Positions 1 to 6,861 of a stretch of DNA of 20,901 nucleotides are shown here, piece after piece. Source of the DNA: Candidatus Woesearchaeota archaeon. GTDB taxonomy: Archaea > Nanobdellota > Nanobdellia > Woesearchaeales > UBA11576. Each line of letters starts with the position of its first letter. The stretch's first letter is position 1. Both the position numbers and the translations under genes were made by a program. The notes under the pieces were generated by a model. It made no database searches. It saw nothing but the letters and a program-made list of their open reading frames with translations, and had not been told where the DNA came from. Where the stretch lies: NCBI GenBank assembly GCA_016219765.1, contig JACRKM010000112.1, positions 1-20,901 on the forward strand. Direction: 5' to 3'.

Positions 1-364
1 ATGGCTGTCGCCCTCACTCACCTCCTTCGGATTAGACTCACTTGCTTCGCTCGGAGTCTAACGCTCAAACATTTAGTCGTTAGACTTCCGCAGGAAGTCT
101 ATCTTAGTGTGGGTTGATAAGGGAGGCACTCCCTTATGGGGTAGGCACATCGGGGGGAATGTCGGCGATTCTGATTTACTGTCGTCATCACGAGCTTGGC
201 GTGGTGGTGCAGGCCTCTCTCTCGTCACAACCCTCAGTGGGCGCGCCGTAGGCGTGACCGCTCTTGAGATGATAAGAGCTATGCTCTTATCGAGCGATCG
301 CGTCGAGCATCGCGGTGGCGGCGGCAAGATAAGTAATAGCAATTATTTTCGCACCACCCCCCCT
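1..364 (+). repeat. Structured GC-rich repeat, copy A (5' end outside window)
   Basis: This non-coding stretch matches the reverse complement of 18273-18738. From about 107 to 362 I count roughly nine substitutions and one single-base indel, so about 96% identity. It holds perfect hairpins: a 9-bp stem ATAAGGGAG/CTCCCTTAT with loop GCA near 118-138, a 9-bp stem GATAAGAGC/GCTCTTATC with loop TAT near 271-291, and the two hairpins at 32-101. The right end (CGCACCACCCCCC) corresponds to one terminal inverted repeat of the complete copy; the left end lies before base 1. Open reading frames run through it on both strands, but they are frame-open only because of base composition and resemble nothing I know. 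It ends about 75 bases before the start of the MgtC-like gene. It could be a non-autonomous mobile element or a structured RNA gene. Confidence 0.85.
32..101 (+). other. Variable hairpin pair in repeat copy A
   Basis: Hairpin A is TTAGACTC (32-39) pairing with GAGTCTAA (54-61), with a 14-nt loop that contains TTGCTTCGCTC. Hairpin B is TAGACTTCC (81-89) pairing with GGAAGTCTA (93-101), with loop GCA. The same two positions in the other copy (18530-18597) also form perfect 8-bp hairpins, but with unrelated stem sequences. The linker shares AACATT. In this copy AGTCTAAC (55-62) can also pair with GTTAGACT (79-86), giving an alternative fold. Confidence 0.7.
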
Positions 365-407
365 GTCTAGAAGGTGATGGTTAAGCTGCAAGGTTCCAGA
401 AAGCAAG

Positions 408-414
408 TTTATTA
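408..414 (+). promoter_or_regulatory. TATA-like box for the MgtC-like gene
   Basis: The sequence GTTTATTA is centred about 28 bases before the ATG at 439, the spacing expected for an archaeal promoter driving a leaderless transcript. There is no ribosome binding site directly before the ATG. Confidence 0.5.
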
Positions 415-438
415 ACTTCCTGTAGCATAAGCGATGTT

Positions 439-1074
439 ATGGAAGAGATAATTGTTATACAAAGATTTCTTGTGGCGTTCTTGCTTTCATTAGTGTTTGG
501 TCTGGAGCGCCAGCGTTCGCATAAACCGATCGGTTTTGGTACCTTCACGTTCGTTACCGTAGGGTCTTGCGGCCTTGCTATCACCGCGCTTACCCTGGCG
601 CCAGAAAACCCTCTTCCGCTGCTAAGCGCCATTGTATCTGGCATCGGCTTTCTTGGTGCCGGTGCGCTTCTCAAGACTACGGACAAGATTTTTGGGTTCA
701 CGACTGCGGCAAGCATCTGGGTCTTTGCAATTTTCGGTCTTCTTATCGGAATCGGCGAGTACGTCATCGGGATGATGCTCTACAGCTTGATCTGGTTTGT
801 CATTCTTTTCGATCGTTATCTTGAGCGCAGTGGTATCGGCTCTTACCAGCGCAAGATCATCATCAGCACCAACAAGGTTATCCCACGCAGAGAGATCAGG
901 GATCTGTTTGAAGCGAGCGGGATCCATCGGCACAAATTATTCAGCCACGAGGTGGACGTGAAAAATAATAAAGTGGTTGTCACGCATGTAATCGAAGGCA
1001 GCAAGGAGCGCATCAACAAAATGCAGGAGAAGCTGTTCAAGAAGGAATGGTTTGAGTCTTGCAAGATAGAGTAG
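439..1074 (+). CDS. MgtC/SapB-family membrane protein
   Basis: The 211-residue protein has the family's hydrophobic N-terminal half, about four membrane segments between residues 4 and 130. Its signature motifs are GLERQRSHKPIGF near residues 21-33, GIGFLGAGALL near 69-79 and GFTTAASIWVFA near 86-97. The C-terminal part (about 135-211) is soluble and basic, with an ACT-like mix of strands and helices as in many longer MgtC proteins. MgtC proteins are linked to magnesium limitation and regulation of membrane potential in bacteria; the archaeal role is not established. The gene stands alone, has a TATA-like box suited to a leaderless mRNA, and converges with the aspartate kinase gene. The family assignment is firm; the cellular role is inferred. 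Confidence 0.88.
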   Translation: MEEIIVIQRFLVAFLLSLVFGLERQRSHKPIGFGTFTFVTVGSCGLAITALTLAPENPLPLLSAIVSGIGFLGAGALLKTTDKIFGFTTAASIWVFAIFGLLIGIGEYVIGMMLYSLIWFVILFDRYLERSGIGSYQRKIIISTNKVIPRREIRDLFEASGIHRHKLFSHEVDVKNNKVVVTHVIEGSKERINKMQEKLFKKEWFESCKIE

Positions 1075-1196
1075 CGCAAGGTCGCGTAGAATAGTTAGAA
1101 GCACCCTGGCCGAGCATTTTCTTGAGCTGCGTCCTCAACCGAAATTGATAAGTTCTGGAGATTGTTTTAATGATGCATCGTGCGTTCCCATTCCGT

Positions 1197-2531
1197 CTAT
1201 CTGAGATACTTGTCATAAATGGCATTGACTGCCTTCTTATGATCGGAGCCGTTGATGCCGTAGATAATGCATCGCTCTTCCGATCCTTGAGATATGAATA
1301 TTATGTTGACGCCAGCATCAGCTAATGTCGACTGTATGCTTGCAGAAATTCCCCTGTGACCGCGCAGCGCCTTGCCTGCAACTGCAAGACAGCCGAGATG
1401 TTCCTTGAAATTCACATCTGTTCCGCACCCGAGTGCCGATTGTATACGACCCACGATCATTCCGATGTCGTGTTTTTTCAGTTCGTCATCCCGCACTATT
1501 ACCGATATGTCATCGATGGCGCTTGGCACATATTCGACGGAGATATTTTTGTCTTCGAAAACCTGCAGAATCCTGCGTAGGACTCCCACTTCTTCATTCA
1601 CACCGAACTTAAGGATGTCAAATGAACAGAACCCTCCCTGGTATGCTACACCGACGATAGGCTGATTTGGGTCGCTCATCCTTTCTTGGACTACATATGT
1701 TCCTCGCGCAGGATAGCCTGCGGTTTCCCGGATGTGAATAGGTATGCCTTTTTTTGCGCACGGCGAGATTGCTTCCGGGTGCAGTTTTGAACCCAGGTAT
1801 GCAAGGTCACGCATTTCTTTGAACGTTAATTTCTCGATCTTTTTCGGGTTTCGAACGATGCGGGGATCCGCCGCTAGAATGCCTGGGATGTCACTGAAGT
1901 TCTCGTACATGCGAGCATCGAGTGCTGCCGCGATATAAGCGCCAGTGAGGTCAGACCCTCCGCGGCTGAACGTTGCGATAGTGCCGTTTTCCGTGTATCC
2001 GTAGAATCCGGGCACTACGCACAGTTTCTCAATGCCTTTAAGTCGTCTCTGAATCATTTTCTCAGACGGCGGCAGTATTGCCGCGCCGCTGAAATCCGGC
2101 GTTACTAAGAATAGTTCTTGCGGATCTACATATTCGGCGTTAAGCGCTTCTGCCAATACTTTTGCACATGCTTCTTCACCAAATGCTTTCACGGAATCAA
2201 GATAAGCGTCGCTTGGCAAGCCTAGTTTTATGCGCTGCTGAAGTTCTTCTTCGATATATGCCAACGTCTTGGAAGTTAGTGCTTGATATCGTGTAATAAT
2301 TTCGTTTGCTCTCGTGCGTGTTTCAAGATCATCAATGCACGCTCGTGTATCTTCAGCAAGCGCTATAAGCAGATCGGTTACCTTTTTATCATTGTTATTT
2401 CGTTTTCCGGGCGCGGAAACGACGAGTATTTTTCTTGCTGAATCGTCATCAGAAATTTTTCTAATTCGCTCTACATCCGCCTTGCTTATGATCGAGCTTC
2501 CACCGAATTTACAGACGATTAAGTTTTCCAT
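1197..2531 (-). CDS. lysC: Aspartate kinase
   Basis: This enzyme phosphorylates aspartate, the first step toward lysine, threonine, methionine and isoleucine. The 444-residue protein opens with the kinase signature CKFGGSS (residues 7-13). It has the family motif FSRGGSDLTGAYIAAAL in the middle of the kinase domain, followed by the ENFSDIPGILAADPRI segment. The C-terminal third carries two ACT regulatory domains (about 310-375 and 380-444; the first contains GVLRRILQVFEDKNISVEYV). It is monofunctional, with no homoserine dehydrogenase domain, and near the usual archaeal length. The second pathway enzyme, Asd, lies 12 kb away at 14174. An AT-rich TATA-like stretch near 2594-2609 lies upstream on the minus strand. 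ACT domains suggest feedback by a pathway end product, but which one cannot be read here. Confidence 0.93.
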   Translation of the reverse strand: MENLIVCKFGGSSIISKADVERIRKISDDDSARKILVVSAPGKRNNNDKKVTDLLIALAEDTRACIDDLETRTRANEIITRYQALTSKTLAYIEEELQQRIKLGLPSDAYLDSVKAFGEEACAKVLAEALNAEYVDPQELFLVTPDFSGAAILPPSEKMIQRRLKGIEKLCVVPGFYGYTENGTIATFSRGGSDLTGAYIAAALDARMYENFSDIPGILAADPRIVRNPKKIEKLTFKEMRDLAYLGSKLHPEAISPCAKKGIPIHIRETAGYPARGTYVVQERMSDPNQPIVGVAYQGGFCSFDILKFGVNEEVGVLRRILQVFEDKNISVEYVPSAIDDISVIVRDDELKKHDIGMIVGRIQSALGCGTDVNFKEHLGCLAVAGKALRGHRGISASIQSTLADAGVNIIFISQGSEERCIIYGINGSDHKKAVNAIYDKYLR

Positions 2532-2677
2532 GTTATTGAAACCTGTCTTGTAAGTGTGAAGTAACTGTGCGGAGAATCAACACAGATATTCAGCACATAT
2601 ATTATTATTTTTTTGTATATAACATTACGTGTAGTTGAATATAATACAACAATATAATACAGCCCACGATAGAAAGT

Positions 2678-2686
2678 ATTTTAAAT
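2678..2686 (+). promoter_or_regulatory. TATA-like box for the Cys-rich small protein
   Basis: ATTTTAAAT is centred near 2682. It is 17 bases before the first possible ATG (2699) but 35 before the next one (2717). An archaeal start site about 26 bases downstream of the box would fall between them, which favours 2717 as the translation start. Confidence 0.4.
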
Positions 2687-2716
2687 AGTGCTGTTTTAAT
2701 GGTCGTTGTAGACTGC

Positions 2717-2923
2717 ATGAAACGTCAAAACAGAGAGGTGCTGTTGGGGCAGCTTACGTGCCCGCATTGTCACTATAAGCAGTCCATGCCGATCCCAAAC
2801 GACCGTTGTATTTCCTTCTACCGCTGCGGTGGCTGCAAGAAGATGATCTCTGCGAAGAAGAGCTGTTGCGTGTTCTGCGATTATGGGGATAAAAAGTGTC
2901 CGGTCGGCGCCGCATTGCACTGA
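2717..2923 (+). CDS. Small Cys-rich protein of the GDCCVxC type
   Basis: This 68-residue protein (74 if the ATG at 2699 is used) has the layout of the small GDCCVxC-domain proteins: TCPHC near the N-terminus, a middle part with FYRCGGCKK, and a C-terminal CCVFCDYGDKKCP. The usual GDCC start of the last motif reads KSCC here. The paired CxxC motifs suggest binding of a metal ion, probably zinc, or redox-active thiols. The family is sometimes a selenoprotein, but here the positions are ordinary Cys codons. Its biochemical role is unknown. I chose 2717 because of TATA spacing and because relatives begin only a few residues before the TCPHC motif. It is monocistronic and converges with glnA. Confidence 0.72.
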   Translation: MKRQNREVLLGQLTCPHCHYKQSMPIPNDRCISFYRCGGCKKMISAKKSCCVFCDYGDKKCPVGAALH

Positions 2924-2992
2924 GACGCTGTGAAATCGTCAGCTAAACAAATACGAAAATTAAATAGATTATACTCTCGTGAATGAGTTTCA

Positions 2993-4423
2993 TTATCGAT
3001 CCCAGTACCGCTTGCACTCCCATGCAAGTTTGATAGCTTCGCTCTGAAAACGGGTATCTTTCTTGTACTCACTCCACTCCTGCTCGCGCAAGTCCATGAA
3101 GCGGTTGTATGCGCGTTCGCCGAATGCCTCTTTCAGGAAATTGCTGTTCTTGGCAGCCTTGATCGCGGCGCCGAAATTCTGCGGGACAGCGTCAAGCCCG
3201 CGGCGATTAACGACATCGGAGTGGAACACGTTCTCTTTTACAGGCGCGTCGAGTTCGCACTCAGCACCGTATTGCGCCGCATGGATCACAGAACCGTATA
3301 GCGCTGCATGGATCAGCAGCGCAAACTTGAGGTGGGGACTTCCAACGCCGTCGAGCACGCGGTTCTCGATGCGCGTCCTCTCTGCCGGCTGCCGAAACAT
3401 CGCAGTCCTATTTTTTGACCCCCAGCAGACGACCGTCGGAGCTTCATAGCCCGGCTTGAGCCTGCGGTACGAGTTGATCGTCGGGTTGTGCACGATTGCA
3501 GATTCGTTCGCATAATGCATCAGCGCCGCGACTACCCCCTCGCCTTCTCTTGAGAAGCCAGTCTTTGACTCAGGATCATGCATTAGATTCTTCCCGTCCT
3601 CGCTAAACATGCCCCAATGGACGTGCATGCCCGAACCATTGATCCCGTCCTGCGGCTTCGGCATGAATGTTATAGAAAGCCCCTGCAGACGAGCGGCTTC
3701 CTGCAGCGCAATCTTATACAATAATACGTCATCAGCCTTGCTGAGCGCATCCTTGTACTTAACACGAATCTCGAACTGGCTTGCAGCAACCTCATGATGG
3801 ATGTAATCGGTTTCGATGCCTCTGGCTCTCATGTCAAGCGCAGCGTCAGAAAGCCATATTGGAACCTCCTGATAATAGATTGCATCATCGATATGAACCA
3901 GCCTTCGGGGTACTTTGCTTACGAAGAATTCCTGTTCGCTCCCCGCGGTAAAGACGACACCATGCTCTTTTGCCAACGCAACCGCCCGCTTGAGGATAGT
4001 CCTTGGGCAGCACGCATACTCAGAACCATCCGGATTCTTTATGTCGCCCCACAGGTGCGCAACAGTCTCCTCCTGTACTTTTCCATCTGGCGCTGGTTCC
4101 TTGCGCTTCCATATCCTGAACGTGTCCAAATCCGCAGCAATGACCATGTCGCTTTGGCAGGTATCAAGATCAAAGCCAGGGAATGAAGAGCCGTCCGTAG
4201 GCAGCCAGCCATTCGCGACACCATCACGCTGGCCTCCATACTGCAGTTCTTCAGCAATGCGATTCTTATCTTCAGCGCTTCCATTGTACAAAAGCACCGG
4301 ATGATAGATTCGGCCATCCATATCAGAAAAAGAAACCATTATGCGTTTCACGCCGTTCTTGTCCAACTGCTCAAAGATGCCCTCGAGCGTTTTTTCCTTC
4401 ATTGCAGCCGTGCCATCTCCCAT
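2993..4423 (-). CDS. glnA: Glutamine synthetase, type I
   Basis: This enzyme forms glutamine from glutamate, ammonia and ATP. The product is 476 residues from the ATG at 4423. Family motifs are visible: DGSSFPGFDLDTCQSDM (the usual ESDM Glu is Gln), the metal-binding GSEQEFFV, the GSGMHVHWGMF nucleotide/ammonia-site motif, and NSYRRLKPGYEAPTVVCWG followed by NRTAMFR. I see no clear adenylylation tyrosine motif near the C-terminus. The longest frame starts at a GTG at 4432, but the ATG at 4423 has GAGGTG six bases before it and is the better start. The gene is divergent from an Lrp/AsnC regulator across an AT-rich 164-bp gap, which suggests control by that regulator. The assignment is firm. 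Confidence 0.93.
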   Translation of the reverse strand: MGDGTAAMKEKTLEGIFEQLDKNGVKRIMVSFSDMDGRIYHPVLLYNGSAEDKNRIAEELQYGGQRDGVANGWLPTDGSSFPGFDLDTCQSDMVIAADLDTFRIWKRKEPAPDGKVQEETVAHLWGDIKNPDGSEYACCPRTILKRAVALAKEHGVVFTAGSEQEFFVSKVPRRLVHIDDAIYYQEVPIWLSDAALDMRARGIETDYIHHEVAASQFEIRVKYKDALSKADDVLLYKIALQEAARLQGLSITFMPKPQDGINGSGMHVHWGMFSEDGKNLMHDPESKTGFSREGEGVVAALMHYANESAIVHNPTINSYRRLKPGYEAPTVVCWGSKNRTAMFRQPAERTRIENRVLDGVGSPHLKFALLIHAALYGSVIHAAQYGAECELDAPVKENVFHSDVVNRRGLDAVPQNFGAAIKAAKNSNFLKEAFGERAYNRFMDLREQEWSEYKKDTRFQSEAIKLAWECKRYWDR

Positions 4424-4587
4424 GAGCTTCACCTCACTTTAATACCCTCTATATTAACAATAATAACAATTGTATAACGTAACGATTATATAACTAATTG
4501 AAGAAAAGCTGAACATCTGTTTTATCTAACCAGAAAATTTAAAAATCTGTTCAATTTATTTACAAAAAAGAGGGCTGATTTGAACAA
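4424..4587. promoter_or_regulatory. Divergent glnA/Lrp control region
   Basis: The gap is very AT-rich and holds TATA-like boxes in both directions: ATATAA near 4485-4495, read on the minus strand for glnA, and AATTTAAAAAT near 4538-4547 for the Lrp gene. Three hexamers share one dyad word: TGAACA at 4511-4516, TGTTCA at 4549-4554 and TGAACA at 4581-4586, the last just before the Lrp start codon. Near the glnA start, AACAAT-type words recur around 4455-4475. These are candidate Lrp-family binding sites, inferred only from position and repetition. Confidence 0.45.
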
Positions 4588-5031
4588 ATGGAAACCGACA
4601 CACTCGACAAGAACATCCTGAACACCCTTATAGAAAACAGCAGGCTTTCCTATCGCCAGATCGCAAAAAAACTCAAGGTATCGGTTGCGACAGTCATGCA
4701 TCGGGTAAACAGGCTTGAGGACGTACAGGTCATTAGACAATTCACTACAGCAATCGACTATGAAAAGCTCGGTTATGATGTAACAGTTCTCATCGAAGTA
4801 CGGATCTCCAAAGGAAAACTCATCGAGATCGAGAAGAAGGTCGCAACCCACCCAAACGTCGTTGCAGTTTACGACCACACCGGGCCGTTCGACGCGCTGA
4901 TCCTGGCGAAATTCAAGACGCGCGCTCAGATGGATCAATTTCTCAAAAAACTCCAGGCACATGACTTTGTTGAACGCACTGAGACAATGCTGGTGCTGAA
5001 TACAGTAAAAGAAAAGCAGATGCTTGTATGA
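4588..5031 (+). CDS. Lrp/AsnC-family transcription regulator
   Basis: This 147-residue protein has the classic two-part layout. An N-terminal helix-turn-helix (about 5-60) includes LDKNILNTLIENSRLSYRQI and VSVATVMHRVNRLED, and a C-terminal RAM/ACT-like ligand-binding domain (about 65-140) includes VAVYDHTGPFDALILAKFKT. Members bind amino acids or related small molecules and form dimers to octamers. It is divergent from glnA, so control of glutamine synthesis, and autoregulation, is the obvious inference. It converges with the lipoprotein gene, with 16 bases between stops. The effector cannot be predicted from sequence. Confidence 0.9.
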   Translation: METDTLDKNILNTLIENSRLSYRQIAKKLKVSVATVMHRVNRLEDVQVIRQFTTAIDYEKLGYDVTVLIEVRISKGKLIEIEKKVATHPNVVAVYDHTGPFDALILAKFKTRAQMDQFLKKLQAHDFVERTETMLVLNTVKEKQMLV

Positions 5032-5047
5032 TTCGTGTCTTGTCCGT

Positions 5048-5479
5048 CTAACTCACGTCGATATTCTTGCCGTATGGATGGACCAATTTCCAGCCGGGCG
5101 TTGAATCATTTGGCTTATACTTGAGCGTGTAAGCTCCCTTGAATGGGGCTTTTTTCTCATTAATTGTAAACTCGACAGTGTAATCGACAGTTGCCGTTTT
5201 GCCATCGTTGTATGTTTGATCCGCAGAAATGATTCGCACACCACTGATGCCTTGTGATGCTGCATATGAACTGAATTTCTCAAGCGTCGCGGCTGTTGGC
5301 TCAAGAGATTTGAAACCGTCAGAAACCAATGTATACATTTTTTCATATTGCTTTGCGTTCCACGCCTCAAAATACACCTTAACTATCTGTGCTGGTTCCT
5401 GTGTTCCGGTATTTGGCGATTGACAAGCAACCAGCATCAGTGATAGCAAAAATACAACCGCGAGAACCAATCTGCTCAT
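5048..5479 (-). CDS. Small lipoprotein with NTF2-like domain
   Basis: The 143-residue product begins with a basic residue and a hydrophobic stretch ending in the lipobox LVAC (Cys 19), so it should be anchored to the outer face of the membrane by a lipidated cysteine. A short Ser/Thr/Gln linker follows, then an alpha+beta domain. The pattern IVKVYFEAWNAKQYEKMY followed by strands ending in GWKLVHPYG is typical of NTF2-like / DUF4878-type folds. The ligand and function are unknown. GGTGGTG lies five bases before the ATG and acts as the ribosome binding site; a TATA-like ATATTTAAAAT lies around 5510-5520. The lipoprotein call is solid; the NTF2-like fold is an inference from the pattern. Confidence 0.75.
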   Translation of the reverse strand: MSRLVLAVVFLLSLMLVACQSPNTGTQEPAQIVKVYFEAWNAKQYEKMYTLVSDGFKSLEPTAATLEKFSSYAASQGISGVRIISADQTYNDGKTATVDYTVEFTINEKKAPFKGAYTLKYKPNDSTPGWKLVHPYGKNIDVS

Positions 5480-5522
5480 AATAACACCACCAATTCGTTG
5501 AAACCTCAGATTTTAAATATTT

Positions 5523-5601
5523 TTGTGTGCTGGCGTTATTGAAAACCTACCGACTGGTCGTGCCGGCACTTCAGAGGTTTTCAATAACGCTTGTGTGCTG
5601 G
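5523..5601. repeat. 57-bp hairpin insert with 11-bp flanking direct repeats
   Basis: A perfect 16-bp inverted repeat, GCGTTATTGAAAACCT (5533-5548) and AGGTTTTCAATAACGC (5575-5590), encloses a 26-base loop. The word TTGTGTGCTGG occurs directly at 5523-5533 and 5591-5601, flanking the insert. This is the layout of a tiny inverted-repeat insertion with a target duplication. It lies seven bases beyond the stop of the PAP2-like gene, so it may also act as a transcription terminator. Confidence 0.7.
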
Positions 5602-5607
5602 GCTCAG

Positions 5608-6651
5608 TCATAAATCTGCTTCCTGAGCAACGATCTTGACGATCTCCTTACGCTGCGTGTCGAAGTAGCAGCCGTTGATATCTTCGTCAGGGTTAACTTT
5701 TGCGTAACCATTTGCAGCGAGATACTCTCCGACGATATCTGTAAGGCTTCCTGAAGCTGCTGCACCATATTCATAGATCCTTTGTATCTCTTTATAATCT
5801 ATCGAAGGCTGTTGCTGGTGCATCGCACCGAATGCGTCTGTGAGGTCATGATAGTTAGTGTTGTACGCAGATTCGAAGACTTTCCTCGCGAGCACCATTC
5901 CGAATGCGACGTCTATGATTGAGTGCTGGCCGGTGTAGAGGACTGAGTTGAACATGCGCAGCGTAGAGTACCTGAGCGCCTCAAACACACCAGGGTTCTG
6001 CGGCAGTATCATGATTCTTGCGACGTTATCGAGCAGCATCGAGTATCCAATGTGCAGGCTTGGGCAGCAGTTGATAGGCTTGTCCAGTTTCTGAACGACC
6101 TTAAGGCTCAGCCTCTTGTGGTCTGTGAAGCGCGGCATCGTGGTTGGGTACTGTTTGAAGACGTCGACAGCTATATCGTTAGCCTCCTGGAATGTCTCTA
6201 CAAGATGCTTGAATTCTTGTCTTGATAACCTGCTGCAGGTCTTGTTGATGATGGACGCTATCTGGGCGATCATGTAAACGTACATGATGTCTTCTTCAGG
6301 CCTGAATGGGATTTTCTTGTCGTATTCAGTGTAGACGAGGTGTCGTTGCTTCAAGACGCTTTCCTGCTGCGCAGAAAAATAGTCATGCAACCAGTTGACC
6401 ACACCGCCGACGGCGTACGCACCGAAGATGGGGTGTCTGGCAAGAAGTTTTGCGAGCCCTTCGACGGTGAGTTCAATATTTCTGCTTGCGACGTCCCACT
6501 GTTGGTTGTATGCTTCCCTGTTCTCTTCATCCGACAAGGGGATTATTATCCTGCGAAGGATCTCTCGAAGAGCTTTTGAGAATGCTGACGGGTTCTGGAA
6601 CTCAACAAGGTCTACGTTCTCGCAACCGTTGACTGTATTGCGTATCTTCAT
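5608..6651 (-). CDS. Soluble PAP2-superfamily-like protein
   Basis: The 347-residue protein carries two signatures of the PAP2/AUR1 phosphatase-transferase superfamily: CPSLHIGYSMLL (PSLH at about 197-200) and SVLYTGQHSIIDVAFGM (His 243 and Asp 247 in the H-x3-D pattern). The first superfamily motif (K-x6-RP) is not clear; KKIPFRPEED at about 112-120 is the nearest match. Unlike typical PAP2 enzymes it has no long hydrophobic membrane segments and reads as a soluble, mostly helical protein. A phosphatase or phosphotransferase acting on a soluble substrate is one reading; loss of activity is another. It is divergent from the NAD cluster, with a TATA-like ACATAAAAAAG near 6695-6705 (minus strand). 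I am confident it is a gene, less so of the function. Confidence 0.7.
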   Translation of the reverse strand: MKIRNTVNGCENVDLVEFQNPSAFSKALREILRRIIIPLSDEENREAYNQQWDVASRNIELTVEGLAKLLARHPIFGAYAVGGVVNWLHDYFSAQQESVLKQRHLVYTEYDKKIPFRPEEDIMYVYMIAQIASIINKTCSRLSRQEFKHLVETFQEANDIAVDVFKQYPTTMPRFTDHKRLSLKVVQKLDKPINCCPSLHIGYSMLLDNVARIMILPQNPGVFEALRYSTLRMFNSVLYTGQHSIIDVAFGMVLARKVFESAYNTNYHDLTDAFGAMHQQQPSIDYKEIQRIYEYGAAASGSLTDIVGEYLAANGYAKVNPDEDINGCYFDTQRKEIVKIVAQEADL

Positions 6652-6772
6652 AGGTCATCTCTGCTGTCAGCAGAATATGCGTCTTGTAAGGAGGGTTCTT
6701 TTTTATGTCTTGCGCAGCCCTTCCGCGCATTTTCTTGCTTTTTCTGATTGTGGTTTTTGTAGCGTCAAAACA

Positions 6773-6780
6773 TTTATATA
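6773..6780 (+). promoter_or_regulatory. TATA box of the NAD cluster
   Basis: TTTATATA is a strong archaeal TATA box. Transcription would start near 6800-6806, giving a 5' leader of about 55-60 bases before pncB. The palindrome at 6785-6805 lies between the box and the predicted start site. Confidence 0.65.
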
Positions 6781-6784
6781 TTGG

Positions 6785-6805
6785 TTAGTGTATATGACAC
6801 ACTAA
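6785..6805. promoter_or_regulatory. Candidate NrtR operator
   Basis: A perfect 7-bp inverted repeat, TTAGTGT-N7-ACACTAA, spans 21 bases directly downstream of the TATA box and over the predicted start site. A dimeric repressor bound here would block the promoter. The cluster ends with an nrtR gene, which makes NrtR the natural candidate. Binding is inferred, not shown. Confidence 0.6.
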
Positions 6806-6861
6806 GTCGGTGTGGATGTGCAATGCGCAGCAACGACAGACAACGTTCAACGTGAAAACCC

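Noticed and set aside
55..86. GTCTAAC and GTTAGAC match the integron attC end consensus words.
   Set aside because: They are only 16 bases apart, far closer than in attC sites, and are simply arms of the two neighbouring hairpins; there is no integrase or cassette array.
2527..2545. GTTATTGAAACCTG before the aspartate kinase gene resembles the arm of the 5533-5590 hairpin.
   Set aside because: The match is short, has a gap, and lacks the second arm and flanking repeats; probably chance.
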